Shown here: positions 8,106 to 19,412 of the stretch, piece by piece | How the letters are laid out: the number at the start of each line of letters is the position of its first letter | Position numbering within the stretch: the first letter of the stretch is position 1 | NCBI RefSeq assembly: GCF_039929605.1 | Contig: NZ_JBDSQX010000075.1 | Span: forward strand, 9,049-73,048 | DNA from: Pelomonas sp039929605 | GTDB taxonomy: Bacteria > Pseudomonadota > Gammaproteobacteria > Burkholderiales > Burkholderiaceae_C | Reading direction: 5' to 3' | Length of the DNA: 64,000 bases | Made by a program: the position numbers and the translations under genes | The notes under the pieces: generated by a model | Told to the model about the DNA's origin: nothing | Databases searched by the model: none | The model's input: only the letters and a program-made list of their open reading frames with translations

Positions 8106-8489
8106 GTGAGCAAGCCTCCCAACATTCCAGACGACGTCAGGCGCTTCATCCTGACTGGTGTACCCAGCGTCCCGTTCGCGGAGGCGGTGCTGCTGCTCAG
8201 ACGCCGGGCCGGCGAGAAGCTGGACGCCAGCGCCGTTGCGAAGTCCTTGTATGTACCGCAGCGCACTGCCAACGAATTGCTCGTCCTGGGTCTGGACTCC
8301 GGCGTGCTGAGCCGTGACGAGGCGGGCTACTGTTACCAGCCCCGCGATGAGGAACTGGCACGCGCCTGGGATCGTTTTGCCAACTGCTACGGGACCCATC
8401 TCATCGCCGTGACGCAGCTGATTCATGGCGCCAAGCCCAACAGCGCTCAGCTGTTCGCAGACGCCTTCAAGCTCAAAAGGGAGCCCTGA
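8106..8489 (+). CDS. hypothetical winged-helix-like protein, first gene of a DUF5985 operon
   Basis: A 127-residue soluble protein starting at GTG. The middle (about residues 35-75) reads like a winged-helix domain: a helix AEAVLLLRRR, the helix-turn-helix-like DASAVAKSLYVPQRTANELLVLGLDSGVL and a short wing GYCYQP. A helical C-terminus follows. It may be a small regulator, but DNA binding is inferred from the pattern only. Its stop is one base before the TTG start of the next gene, so the three genes 8106-9023 form a tight operon. Confidence 0.65.
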   Translation: MSKPPNIPDDVRRFILTGVPSVPFAEAVLLLRRRAGEKLDASAVAKSLYVPQRTANELLVLGLDSGVLSRDEAGYCYQPRDEELARAWDRFANCYGTHLIAVTQLIHGAKPNSAQLFADAFKLKREP

Positions 8490-8490
8490 A

Positions 8491-8751
8491 TTGGACAAGC
8501 TGATCTACACCTTGTGCGCCCTGACGGCGCTGGCTTGCGCCTGGCTGCTGTTGCGCGCCTACGCCCGCAGCCGGGCGCGGCTGCTGCTTTGGAGCGGTCT
8601 GTGCTTTGCGGGGCTGACCGCCAACAACCTGATGCTCATCCTGGACCGCATGGTCTTTACTGACATCGACCTGCTGCCGGCGCGGCTGGTGCTGGGCCTG
8701 GCCTCGGTCTGGGTGCTCGCCATCGCCCTCGTCATGGAGAACGAACGATGA
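8491..8751 (+). CDS. DUF5985 family membrane protein (first paralogue)
   Basis: 86 residues, start TTG at 8491, directly after the upstream stop. Three hydrophobic helices are visible, with the family-like segment LLLRAYARSRARLLLWSGLCFAGLTANN and a second-half LDR followed by LPARLVLGLASVWVLAIAL. It aligns along its length with the next gene product, so the two look like tandem paralogues that could form a hetero-oligomer in the inner membrane. No biochemical role is known. It overlaps the next gene by ATGA. Confidence 0.75.
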   Translation: MDKLIYTLCALTALACAWLLLRAYARSRARLLLWSGLCFAGLTANNLMLILDRMVFTDIDLLPARLVLGLASVWVLAIALVMENER

Positions 8752-9023
8752 GCAACAGCCTGGCGGCGGCCACGCTGGTCGGCGGCATCGCTGCCGGCTG
8801 CTTCGTCGTGGGCCTGGTGTTTCTGCGCTACTGGCGCAGCACGCGCGACCGCTTCTTCCTGTTCTTCATGCTGTCGTTCTGGATCGAGGCCGCCAACCGC
8901 GTGCACATGGCGATGACGGCCTCCTGGAACGAAGGCGACCCGGTGCACTATTCGGTGCGTCTGCTGTCCTACGCCTTGATCGTCGTCGCCATCTGGGACA
9001 AGAACCGTCCGAAGCGGCCCTGA
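8748..9023 (+). CDS. DUF5985 family membrane protein (second paralogue)
   Basis: 91 residues with three predicted membrane helices (about residues 8-28, 38-55 and 68-82). The FLRYWRSTRDRFFLFFMLSFWIEAANR stretch parallels the equivalent part of the preceding paralogue. The ATG overlaps the upstream TGA (ATGA at 8748-8751), implying translational coupling. Function unknown. Confidence 0.8.
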   Translation: MSNSLAAATLVGGIAAGCFVVGLVFLRYWRSTRDRFFLFFMLSFWIEAANRVHMAMTASWNEGDPVHYSVRLLSYALIVVAIWDKNRPKRP

Positions 9024-9029
9024 GCGCGC

Positions 9030-9221
9030 TCAACGCCCACCCAGCACCCGGGCCGGCAGCATGACGATGGCGCGCAGCAGGCCGAACACGCCGTCCACCG
9101 CAATGCCCAGCAGCCTGAACGGCAGCATGGCCAGCCATACCAGCGGCCACAGCAGCAGGGCACCGATGGCCAGCGGCCAGCAGAGGATGAACAGCAGGCA
9201 CCAGAGCAGAAAGCCGAGCAT
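9030..9221 (-). CDS. small hydrophobic membrane protein
   Basis: 63 residues, almost entirely hydrophobic: two helices (about residues 3-35) with a WCLLFILCWPLAIGALLLWPLVW core, then an amphipathic LPFRLLGIAVDGVFGLL segment. The ATG at 9221 begins the first helix without extra residues. It is convergent with the DUF5985 operon (six bases between ends). Small proteins of this type recur in Burkholderiales; no function is known. Confidence 0.65.
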   Translation of the reverse strand: MLGFLLWCLLFILCWPLAIGALLLWPLVWLAMLPFRLLGIAVDGVFGLLRAIVMLPARVLGGR

Positions 9222-9319
9222 CGCGGGACTCCTCGTGAACGAATAGCCGCCACGGTAGCCCGCCCGGGCGCCCGCTTCACGCGGCCTGCGACCAAGCGGC
9301 GATCGGTCAGGACGAGCCG

Positions 9320-10627
9320 TCAGACGCGCTGACGACCGGCCACGTAGCAGGCAGCCAGGTTGCGCTCGTCGGCCAGCGTCATCCAGGCGAAGACGCGCTC
9401 GTGAAGCTCGCGGGCGACGGCGTCGCGTGCCTCGGCGACCGGGCCTTTCGCCCAGTCCCAGACGCAGATGTCCGCCGTCTGGCCGACCGACAGCCCGCCG
9501 ATCTCGCCGCCCAGCTGCAAGGCCTCGGCCGCGCCGCGCGTGCTGGCGTGCAGCGCCGTCCAGGCCGTCAGCCGTTCGCCGCGCAGGGCCTGCACCTTGT
9601 AGGCGTCGAGCATGTTGCGCGGCAGGCTGAGCGTGGTGCCGCCGCCGACGTCGGAGGCCAGGCTGACGTTGAAGGCCGAGCCCGGCCAGTCGAACAGCCC
9701 GCTGCCCAGGAAGAGGTTGCTCGACGGGCAATGCGCCACCTGGGCGCCACGGTCGGCAATCAAGACCTTGTCATGCGCGTCCAGCCAGATGCCGTGGGCC
9801 AGCACCGCGCGCTCGTGCACCAGGCCCACGCGCTCATAGACGTCCAGGTAGCTGCGCGCCTCGGGGAAGAGCTTGGCCACCCAGGCCACCTCGGCGCGGT
9901 TCTCGGCCACGTGGGTCTGCATGTAAAGGCTGGCGTCGGCGCGGCACAGCGCGCCGGCCATGGCGAGCTGCTCGGGCGTGCTGGTCGGCGCAAAGCGCAC
10001 GGTCACCGCGTAGGCGAGTCGTTTGGTGCCGTGAAAACGTTCGATCAGATCGGTGCACTCCCGCTCGGCTTGCACCACATCGTCACGCAGACCGTCGGGC
10101 GCGTGGCGGTCCATCAGCACCTTGCCCGTGATGAGGCGCATGCCGCGCGCGGCGGCGCTGTCGAACAAGGCCTCGGCCGAGACCTTGTGCACGGTGGCGA
10201 AGACGACGGCGGAGGTGGTGCCGCTGGCCAGTAGCGCATCCAGGAAAACCTCGGCGCCCGCGCGGCTGCGCGCCGGGTCGGCAAAGGCACATTCCGCCGG
10301 GAAGGTGTAGCGCTCCAGCCAGTCCAGCAGCTCGGTGCCGTAGGAGCCGATGACCTCCAGCTGAGGGCAGTGGACATGGGTGTCGATGAAGCCCGGCAGC
10401 ACGAGCTGGCCGGCATGGTCCTTGCGCGCCCAGCTGGCGTCGGGCTCGGCGGCCTGGCGCCCGACGATGCGGCCGTCCTCGATCAGCAGCCAGTGATCAC
10501 GGTCGAAACGCACCGCCGGGGATTCGGTTTCGCCCCAGCGCGGTGCGGCGTTGAAGTCGAGCAGATCGCCGCGCAGCGCCCATCGGCGCGGGCTGTCGGT
10601 TGATTTTTCCTGGTTAGTAAAACTCAT
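9320..10627 (-). CDS. guaD: guanine deaminase
   Basis: Deaminates guanine to xanthine, feeding the xanthine dehydrogenase encoded divergently. The 435-residue amidohydrolase has metal ligands His84 and His86 in DTHVHCP, a TETHV-like MQTHVAEN, the HGIWLD histidine, and the ASDVGGG aspartate. The VHCPQLEVIGSYG and SLPRNMLDAYK stretches are specific to GuaD within the superfamily. The ATG at 10627 directly abuts the xdhA side. The gene is transcribed away from xdhAB. Confidence 0.95.
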   Translation of the reverse strand: MSFTNQEKSTDSPRRWALRGDLLDFNAAPRWGETESPAVRFDRDHWLLIEDGRIVGRQAAEPDASWARKDHAGQLVLPGFIDTHVHCPQLEVIGSYGTELLDWLERYTFPAECAFADPARSRAGAEVFLDALLASGTTSAVVFATVHKVSAEALFDSAAARGMRLITGKVLMDRHAPDGLRDDVVQAERECTDLIERFHGTKRLAYAVTVRFAPTSTPEQLAMAGALCRADASLYMQTHVAENRAEVAWVAKLFPEARSYLDVYERVGLVHERAVLAHGIWLDAHDKVLIADRGAQVAHCPSSNLFLGSGLFDWPGSAFNVSLASDVGGGTTLSLPRNMLDAYKVQALRGERLTAWTALHASTRGAAEALQLGGEIGGLSVGQTADICVWDWAKGPVAEARDAVARELHERVFAWMTLADERNLAACYVAGRQRV

Positions 10628-10628
10628 A
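10600..10628 (+). promoter_or_regulatory. possible promoter of xdhAB inside the guaD start
   Basis: TTGATT (10600-10605) and CTCATA (10623-10628) are 17 bases apart on the plus strand. The -35 match is good and the -10 match is weak. The AT-rich block overlaps the first codons of guaD, so transcription of the two divergent units would interfere or be co-regulated. Confidence 0.3.
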
Positions 10629-10666
10629 TGGCAATTCTGGAGCAAGGTTCGACAATCGAGGCCAAC

Positions 10667-12145
10667 ATGAATACCCGCCCCATCCGTTTTTTCCATCGCG
10701 GCCAGGTCGCCGAAGTGACCGGCCTGCCCGCCACGACGACGGTGCTGCAGTACCTGCGCGAGCACGCCCACTGCACCGGCACCAAGGAAGGCTGCGCCGA
10801 GGGCGACTGCGGCGCCTGCACCGTCATTCAGGGTGAGCTGGACGCGCAAGGCCAGCTGCAGCTACGCAATGTCAATGCCTGCACGCAGTTCCTGCCCACG
10901 ATGGACGGCCGCGCGCTGCTCACGGTTGAAGACCTGGGCGGCCCTGAGGCGCTCAACCCCGCCCAGCAGGCGCTGGTGGACTGCCACGGCTCGCAGTGCG
11001 GCTTTTGCACACCCGGCTTCGTCATGACGATGACAACTTGCTACGAGGCCCACCAGGCCGCCGGCACGCGGCCCGACCGGCAGGAGCTGGCCGACGCGCT
11101 GGCCGGCAACCTCTGCCGCTGCACCGGCTACCGGCCCATCCTGGATGCGGGTGAACGCATGTTCGACGCGCCGGCCCGCCTGCTGGACCGCGAGCCCATC
11201 GCCGCCGCGCTGCGCGAACTGGCCAGGGACGAGCCGCTGGACTACCGGCACGCCGGCCAGCGCTTCCACGCGCCGCAAACCCTGCCCGACCTCGCCCTGC
11301 TGCGCGAGACCTACCCGCAGGCCACGCTGCTGGCAGGCTCCACCGACATCGGCCTGTGGGTCAACAAGCAGTTCCGCGAGCTGCCGGAGCTGATCTACAC
11401 CGGCCGAGTCGAGGCGCTGCGCGAGATCCGCTCGGAGGACTTCAACGGTCAGCCCGGCCTGTGGATCGGCGCGGCGGCCTCGCTGGAGGACGCTTGGGGC
11501 CAACTGACCGAACTGGCTCCATCGCTAGCCGAGCTGTGGCGCCGCTTTGCCTCGCCGCCGGTGCGCCATGCGGGGACTCTCGGCGGCAACATCGCCAACG
11601 GCTCACCCATCGGCGACGGCGCGCCGGCCCTCATCGCGCTGGGCGCGGACGTGATCCTGCGTCGTGGCACGCAGCAGCGCCGCCTGCCGCTGCAGGACTT
11701 CTATCTGGACTACCTGAAGAAGGACTTGCAGCCCGGCGAGTTCGTCGAGGCGCTGCATGTACCAAAGCCGGACACGAGCTGGGCCATCTCGGCGCACAAG
11801 GTCTCCAAGCGGCATGACAGCGACATCTCCGCCGTCTGCGCGGTGCTGGCGCTGCAACTGCGCAACGGCAGCGTGCAGCAGGCGCGTTTCGTGTTCGGCG
11901 GCATGGCGGCCATCGTCAAGCGCGCGGCTGCGGCTGAAGCCGCTGTCGTCGGCCAGCCCTGGGTCGAGGCCACCGCCGAAGCGGCTGCGGCGGCGCTGGT
12001 CAACGACTTCAAACCGATGACCGACGTGCGCGCCTCCAGCGCCTACCGGCTCAAGGTCGCGCAGAACCTGCTGCGCAAGCTGTGGCTGGAAAGCCTGGAC
12101 CGGCGCACGTTGACGGTCTGGCGCATCGCGAGGTTGGCGGCATGA
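10667..12145 (+). CDS. xdhA: xanthine dehydrogenase small subunit (2Fe-2S and FAD)
   Basis: Electron-transfer subunit that passes electrons from the molybdenum subunit to NAD. About 492 residues. Residues 1-80 form a plant-type ferredoxin (C43, C48, C51 in GCAEGDCGACTV, fourth ligand in NACTQF). The second [2Fe-2S] domain has CGFCTPGF and CRCTGYRP. The FAD domain has LLAGSTDIGLWV and GGNIANGSPIGD, then the CO-dehydrogenase-flavoprotein C-terminal domain. An in-frame ATG at 10628 exists, but it abuts the guaD start; the ATG at 10667 begins at the ferredoxin fold and is preferred. It overlaps xdhB by four bases. Confidence 0.94.
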   Translation: MNTRPIRFFHRGQVAEVTGLPATTTVLQYLREHAHCTGTKEGCAEGDCGACTVIQGELDAQGQLQLRNVNACTQFLPTMDGRALLTVEDLGGPEALNPAQQALVDCHGSQCGFCTPGFVMTMTTCYEAHQAAGTRPDRQELADALAGNLCRCTGYRPILDAGERMFDAPARLLDREPIAAALRELARDEPLDYRHAGQRFHAPQTLPDLALLRETYPQATLLAGSTDIGLWVNKQFRELPELIYTGRVEALREIRSEDFNGQPGLWIGAAASLEDAWGQLTELAPSLAELWRRFASPPVRHAGTLGGNIANGSPIGDGAPALIALGADVILRRGTQQRRLPLQDFYLDYLKKDLQPGEFVEALHVPKPDTSWAISAHKVSKRHDSDISAVCAVLALQLRNGSVQQARFVFGGMAAIVKRAAAAEAAVVGQPWVEATAEAAAAALVNDFKPMTDVRASSAYRLKVAQNLLRKLWLESLDRRTLTVWRIARLAA

Positions 12146-14460
12146 ACAAGCGCGAAACACTCGTCACCAGCGAGCCCGTCGTGGGCCGCTCGCTGCCGCA
12201 TGAGTCGGCCCATCTTCACGTCAGCGGCGCCGCACCCTACACCGACGACCTCCCCGAACCCGCCGGCACGCTGCATGCGGCGCTGGGCCTGTCACCCATC
12301 GCGCACGGCAAGCTGCTGGGCATCGATGTTGAGCGCATCCGCAAGATGCCCGGCGTCGTCGCGGTGTTCACGGCGGCCGACATTGCCGGCGAGAACAACT
12401 GCGGGCCGCTGCTGCATGACGACCCGATCCTGGCCTCGGACGAACTGCGCTACGTCGGCCAGCCGGTGTTCGCCGTCATCGCGACGGACCGCGAACTCGC
12501 CCGTCGAGCGGCATCGCTGGCCAAGCAGGTCATCCAGGCCGAGCCGCTGCCGCCGGTGCTGACAGCGCTCGAAGCCCACGCCGCCGGCCAGTATGTTTTG
12601 CCGCCCATGCACCTGACGCGCGGCGAACCGGCCGAGCAGCTCGCCGCCGCGCCGCACCGCCTGCGTGGCACGTGGAGCCTGGGCGGGCAGGAGCAGTTCT
12701 ACCTAGAAGGCCAGATCAGCCTGGCCCTGCCGCAGGAAGGCGGCGACGGCGTGCTGGTGCATTGCTCGACCCAGCACCCGAGCGAAATGCAGCAGCTCGT
12801 GGCGCATGCTTTAGGCTGGCAGGCCCACCGCGTCGTCGTGCAATGCCGGCGCATGGGCGGCGGCTTCGGCGGCAAGGAGTCGCAATCGGCCGTGTTCGCC
12901 TGCGTGGCCGCCATCGCCGCGCTGAAGCTGAAGAAGCCCGTCAAGCTGCGCGTAGACCGCGATGACGACTTCCTCATCACCGGCCGCCGCCACGGCTTCG
13001 ACTACCGCTGGGACGTGGGCTTCGACGCCGACGGCCGCGTCCTCGCAGTCGACATCGACCTGATCGCCAACGCCGGCCACAGCGCCGACCTGTCCGCGCC
13101 GGTCATGGCCCGCGCGCTCTGCCACTTCGACAACGCCTACTGGCTGCCGCACGTCGCCATGCATGGCTACTGCGCCAGGACCAACACGCAGAGCAACACC
13201 GCCTTCCGCGGCTTCGGCGGCCCGCAGGGCGCCATCGCCGTGGAGATGATCCTGGACGGCATCGCGCGCCGGCTCGGTGTGGACGCCGCGGAGGTGCGGC
13301 AGCGCAACTTCTACGCGCCCGGCCGCGACGTAACGCCCTACGGCCAGCAGGTCGAGGAATTGCACGCGCAGCCGCTAACCGCGCAACTGCTAGCCAGCAG
13401 CCGCTACGCCGATCGCCGCGCCGAGATCACCGCGTTCAACGCCGGCAGCCGCGTGCTGAAGAAGGGCCTGGCCTTTACGCCGGTCAAGTTCGGCATTTCC
13501 TTCAACGTCGCCCACCTGAACCAGGCCGGCGCGCTGGTGCACGTCTACACCGACGGCTCGGTGCTGGTGAACCACGGCGGCACGGAGATGGGCCAGGGGC
13601 TGAACACCAAGGTCGCGCAGGTCGTGGCGCATGAGCTGGGCCTGCCACTGTCGTCGGTGCGCTGCTCGGCGACCGACACGAGCAAGGTCGCCAACACGTC
13701 GGCCACGGCGGCCTCCACTGGCAGCGACCTGAACGGCAAGGCCGCGCAGGACGCGGCGCGCAAGATCAAGCTGCGCTTGGCGGCGTTGGCGGCCGAGCGC
13801 TTCGGCTGCGCGGTCGAACTCATCGCCTTCGAGGGCGGCCAGGTTAGCGGCGGTGGGCAGAGCGTCGCGTTCTGCGAGCTTGTCGCTGCGGCCTACCTGA
13901 AGCGCGTGCAGCTCTGGAGCGACGGCTTCTATGCCACGCCCGGCCTGCACTGGGACCGCACCAAGCTGCAGGGCCACCCGTTCTACTACTTCGCCTGGGG
14001 CGGCGCCGTCTGCGAGGCTGTCGTCGACACGCTGACCGGCGAGAGTCGCATCACGCGCGCCGACCTGCTGCACGACGTGGGCACGAGCCTGAACCCGGCC
14101 ATCGACATCGGCCAGATCGAAGGCGGCTTCATCCAGGGCATGGGCTGGCTGACGATGGAAGAGCTTGTTTGGCACCCCGTGACCGGCCTGCTGACGACGC
14201 ACGCGCCCAGCACCTACAAGATCCCAACTGCCAACGACTGCCCGACCGAGCTGACCGTCGAACTGTTCGGTGTGGCCAACGCCAGCGAAACCATCCACCG
14301 CAGCAAGGCCGTCGGCGAGCCGCCGCTGCTGCTGGGCTTTGCGGCGCTGCTGGCGATCAAGGACGCCTGCGCCGCCTGCGGGCCCACGCGCTGCGACCCG
14401 CCGCTGCGCGCGCCGGCCACGGCCGAGGCGGTACTCGATGCGATTGACGCTGTGCGGTGA
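12142..14460 (+). CDS. xdhB: xanthine dehydrogenase molybdenum-binding subunit
   Basis: Catalytic subunit: hydroxylates hypoxanthine and xanthine to urate at a molybdopterin centre. 772 residues, the normal length for bacterial XdhB. Visible motifs are GQEQFYLEGQ and RMGGGFGGKE near the molybdopterin, the FRGFGGPQG arginine loop, GTEMGQGLNTK, and VGEPPLLLG near the C-terminus with the catalytic glutamate. The ATG overlaps the xdhA stop (ATGA). The maturation factor XdhC, often third in this operon, is not downstream. Confidence 0.95.
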   Translation: MNKRETLVTSEPVVGRSLPHESAHLHVSGAAPYTDDLPEPAGTLHAALGLSPIAHGKLLGIDVERIRKMPGVVAVFTAADIAGENNCGPLLHDDPILASDELRYVGQPVFAVIATDRELARRAASLAKQVIQAEPLPPVLTALEAHAAGQYVLPPMHLTRGEPAEQLAAAPHRLRGTWSLGGQEQFYLEGQISLALPQEGGDGVLVHCSTQHPSEMQQLVAHALGWQAHRVVVQCRRMGGGFGGKESQSAVFACVAAIAALKLKKPVKLRVDRDDDFLITGRRHGFDYRWDVGFDADGRVLAVDIDLIANAGHSADLSAPVMARALCHFDNAYWLPHVAMHGYCARTNTQSNTAFRGFGGPQGAIAVEMILDGIARRLGVDAAEVRQRNFYAPGRDVTPYGQQVEELHAQPLTAQLLASSRYADRRAEITAFNAGSRVLKKGLAFTPVKFGISFNVAHLNQAGALVHVYTDGSVLVNHGGTEMGQGLNTKVAQVVAHELGLPLSSVRCSATDTSKVANTSATAASTGSDLNGKAAQDAARKIKLRLAALAAERFGCAVELIAFEGGQVSGGGQSVAFCELVAAAYLKRVQLWSDGFYATPGLHWDRTKLQGHPFYYFAWGGAVCEAVVDTLTGESRITRADLLHDVGTSLNPAIDIGQIEGGFIQGMGWLTMEELVWHPVTGLLTTHAPSTYKIPTANDCPTELTVELFGVANASETIHRSKAVGEPPLLLGFAALLAIKDACAACGPTRCDPPLRAPATAEAVLDAIDAVR

Positions 14461-14504
14461 AGCGGTGTCGCGTCTGAAGTAGCGCGACACCCGCGGACCC
14501 GCAG

Positions 14505-14759
14505 CTACGGGGCTTGCACGTCGGTGAAAGGCTCTATGCCGTCGATGGCGTGATGCGCGGCTTCAGTCGCATAGGTCACGGCCTCCTGCGGTGTCGCCCA
14601 GGCGTTCTGCAGGGTCGGGCGATAGCTGTCGTCGGTGCCGCTGGCGCCCGAGACCATGCCACCGATGAGCTCAAAACGCCCGACGAATAGTTCGCCTTGG
14701 GCGATCGCGTCCACCTTGAACCGGACGCCCTGGTATTCATCAAAGACGCTGTCTGCCAT
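14505..14759 (-). CDS. hypothetical protein, 84 residues
   Basis: A small soluble protein with a beta-rich first half (FDEYQGVRFKVDAIAQGELFVGRFELI) and a helical end (PQEAVTYATEAAHHAIDGI). There is no signal peptide or membrane segment. It is convergent with xdhB. It looks protein-like rather than a shadow, but I recognise no family. Confidence 0.55.
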   Translation of the reverse strand: MADSVFDEYQGVRFKVDAIAQGELFVGRFELIGGMVSGASGTDDSYRPTLQNAWATPQEAVTYATEAAHHAIDGIEPFTDVQAP

Positions 14760-14883
14760 GGCCTACCTCTGTGTTGAAGAGGCAAGCATGACCAATCAAA
14801 CGCGAACGCCGACGTAGGACGCGGCAGCTTTCTTTGCTACGACTTAGGGGCTCCCGCCAATGCCCCCAACCTCGCGGCGCGAA

Positions 14884-15510
14884 TCACGGCCGGTTTTTCT
14901 GCGTCGCGGCGACGACGGCCTGGGTGCGTGAACTGACGCCCAGCGCCTTCAGCACCGCAGCGACATGATCCTTCACCGTGTCGACGCTGACGCCGAGTTC
15001 GCGCGCAATCAGCTTGTTGGGCAAGCCCTGGCTCAGCAGGCTCAGCACATGCTTCTGGCGCGGCGTCAGCGGCAGATGGGCCCAGTCTTGCGGTGGCTGC
15101 GCGGCCTCCGGTGCGGGTTTGCCGGGCAGGCGCGCCAACGTCGGCACATAGGTGCCACCGGCCAGCACAAGGCACAGCGCCTCCACCAGGGTGTCCAGAT
15201 CGCTGCGCTCGGGCACATAGCCCATCGCGCCGGCGCCCAGCGCGGACAGCGCGTCCTCGGTGCGATCGGTGCCTGAGATGACCACCACGGGCAACTGCAC
15301 ATGCTCGTGATGGATCTGCACCAGCAGTTCCAGGCCCCCGTCCACGCGCAAGTCCAGCAACACCAGATCGGGCACGCCCTGTCTCAGCGCGGCAAGCGCG
15401 GCGGCGGCGCTGTCGACGCCCTGAACCTGAGGAACAGCGAAATGCTGCTCGATCAGTCCGGTCAGCGCGGCGCACGCCATCGGGAACGCATTGACCAGCA
15501 GGACCCTCAT
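14884..15510 (-). CDS. NarL/LuxR-type response regulator
   Basis: 208 residues. The receiver domain (about 1-120) has the phospho-acceptor aspartate in DLVLLDLRVDG and a conserved SGTD after beta-4. The C-terminal LuxR-type helix-turn-helix (about 145-205) has LTPRQKHVLSLLSQGLPNKLIARELGVS. The ATG at 15510 (MRVLLVNAFPMA) is chosen because the receiver fold begins there. No histidine kinase is adjacent, so it is an orphan in this window and its signal is unknown. Confidence 0.88.
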   Translation of the reverse strand: MRVLLVNAFPMACAALTGLIEQHFAVPQVQGVDSAAAALAALRQGVPDLVLLDLRVDGGLELLVQIHHEHVQLPVVVISGTDRTEDALSALGAGAMGYVPERSDLDTLVEALCLVLAGGTYVPTLARLPGKPAPEAAQPPQDWAHLPLTPRQKHVLSLLSQGLPNKLIARELGVSVDTVKDHVAAVLKALGVSSRTQAVVAATQKNRP

Positions 15511-15541
15511 TCTTTGCTCCCCTCGGTGGCGCCGATGATAG

Positions 15542-16162
15542 TCAACGCAGGGCTGCGGCCAGCAGGGGTTTGGCCCAGGCGGGCACGGAGGGCAGCGGTG
15601 CATGGCGGACGACGCGGCCCGCTTGCATCTGCAGCAGCAGCACCGGCTGCGGCCGCTTGCCGGCGCGCGGGTCAGCCTCGAAGCTGTTGTCGAAAACGCG
15701 CAGGCTGGCCAGGTGCGGCATCAGCTTGATGAGGTTGCTGCGGCTGGCGTCGAAGCGCTCGCGCACCTTGGTCTCGGGGATGTCGTGCCCGCCGGCCGCC
15801 ACGCGCGCGGCAATGCGGCGCAGATGCAGTTCGGGCGTCGCCAGGCCGGCGAACCAGACATGCACCTCGGCACCGGCACGGGCGCCTTCAAGCAGCAGCC
15901 TGGCGATGCTGCCGCCGCCCAGCGTCGTCTCAAAGGCGTGAATGCCCCCCTCTGCCAACGCCTTCTCCAGCCTGCGGCGGCCAACGGTCCAGGCCAGGCC
16001 ATTGGCTTGTTCTGCGCTCAGGCCGGGCTGCTGCTCGCGTATCCGCGCAGCGGCGGCGTCGGGGTTGAAGAACTCGGCACCACTGGCCTGGAGGGCCGCT
16101 CCGCCCAGCGAACTTTTGCCAGCGCCGTTGACACCGGCCAGCACAAAGATCGCCGCCGGCAC
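15542..16162 (-). CDS. zeta-toxin-like P-loop kinase
   Basis: 206 residues starting at GTG. The Walker A GVNGAGKSS (residues 10-18) follows a first strand IFVLA. A downstream NPDAAAARI segment and the FETTLGGGS motif match zeta-toxin/AAA-type small kinases, whose characterised members phosphorylate UDP-sugars of cell-wall synthesis. Residues after 110 hold RRIAARVAAGGHDIPETKVRERF, also typical. The start directly abuts the stop of a Phd/YefM-like antitoxin gene (TGA-GTG). It is therefore most likely the toxin of a toxin-antitoxin pair, although epsilon, the classical partner of zeta, is absent. Confidence 0.8.
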   Translation of the reverse strand: MPAAIFVLAGVNGAGKSSLGGAALQASGAEFFNPDAAAARIREQQPGLSAEQANGLAWTVGRRRLEKALAEGGIHAFETTLGGGSIARLLLEGARAGAEVHVWFAGLATPELHLRRIAARVAAGGHDIPETKVRERFDASRSNLIKLMPHLASLRVFDNSFEADPRAGKRPQPVLLLQMQAGRVVRHAPLPSVPAWAKPLLAAALR

Positions 16163-16507
16163 TCAGGCGGCCTTGCGACGCGGCTTGGCGGCTTTCACGG
16201 CAGCGGCGCCGATGGCCTCGGGCGCCATCGCGAAGGCTTGGGTCAACGCCTCGCGCTGCCCTTGCACGCGAGCGAACATCGCGTCGAACTCGCCGCTCAA
16301 CGCGCCCAGATCGGGCTCGGCGGCGCGTTGCAACTCGCGGTAGCGCTCGACCGACATCAGCACATAGGCCGGCTGGTCGTGCTTGGTGATGAGCACGGCG
16401 CCGTGCACCGCCACCGCGCGGCCGACCTTCTGGATGCCCGCCACGAGTTGGGTGGCCGACACGCTGGGCAGCTGGTCGGCAATGGCTTGTTCAAGGACGG
16501 CGGACAT
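16163..16507 (-). CDS. Phd/YefM-family antitoxin
   Basis: 114 residues starting at ATG 16507 (MSAVLEQAIADQ). The N-terminal half has the Phd/YefM fold: SATQLVAGIQKVGRAVAVHGAVLITKHDQPAYVLMSVERY. The long basic C-terminal tail (about 60-114, ending KAAKPRRKAA) would be the flexible toxin-binding part. It directly precedes the zeta-like gene with no gap, so the proteins are probably made from one coupled message. Phd-type antitoxins normally bind their own promoter; the 100-base region upstream is the likely operator. Confidence 0.8.
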   Translation of the reverse strand: MSAVLEQAIADQLPSVSATQLVAGIQKVGRAVAVHGAVLITKHDQPAYVLMSVERYRELQRAAEPDLGALSGEFDAMFARVQGQREALTQAFAMAPEAIGAAAVKAAKPRRKAA

Positions 16508-16610
16508 GGGTGTCTCCAAAGCGTTGATGCATTTTGCCATTTTTCTGCAAATTACATAATTCCCCAGGCATCACGAATCAAGCTGGTGAAGCCGCAACGG
16601 GGGTGGGAGG

Positions 16611-19370
<2,760 letters not shown>

Positions 19371-19412
19371 AGCAAGACATTCTCGGCCAGCACCCCACCT
19401 AGAATCGGCAAC

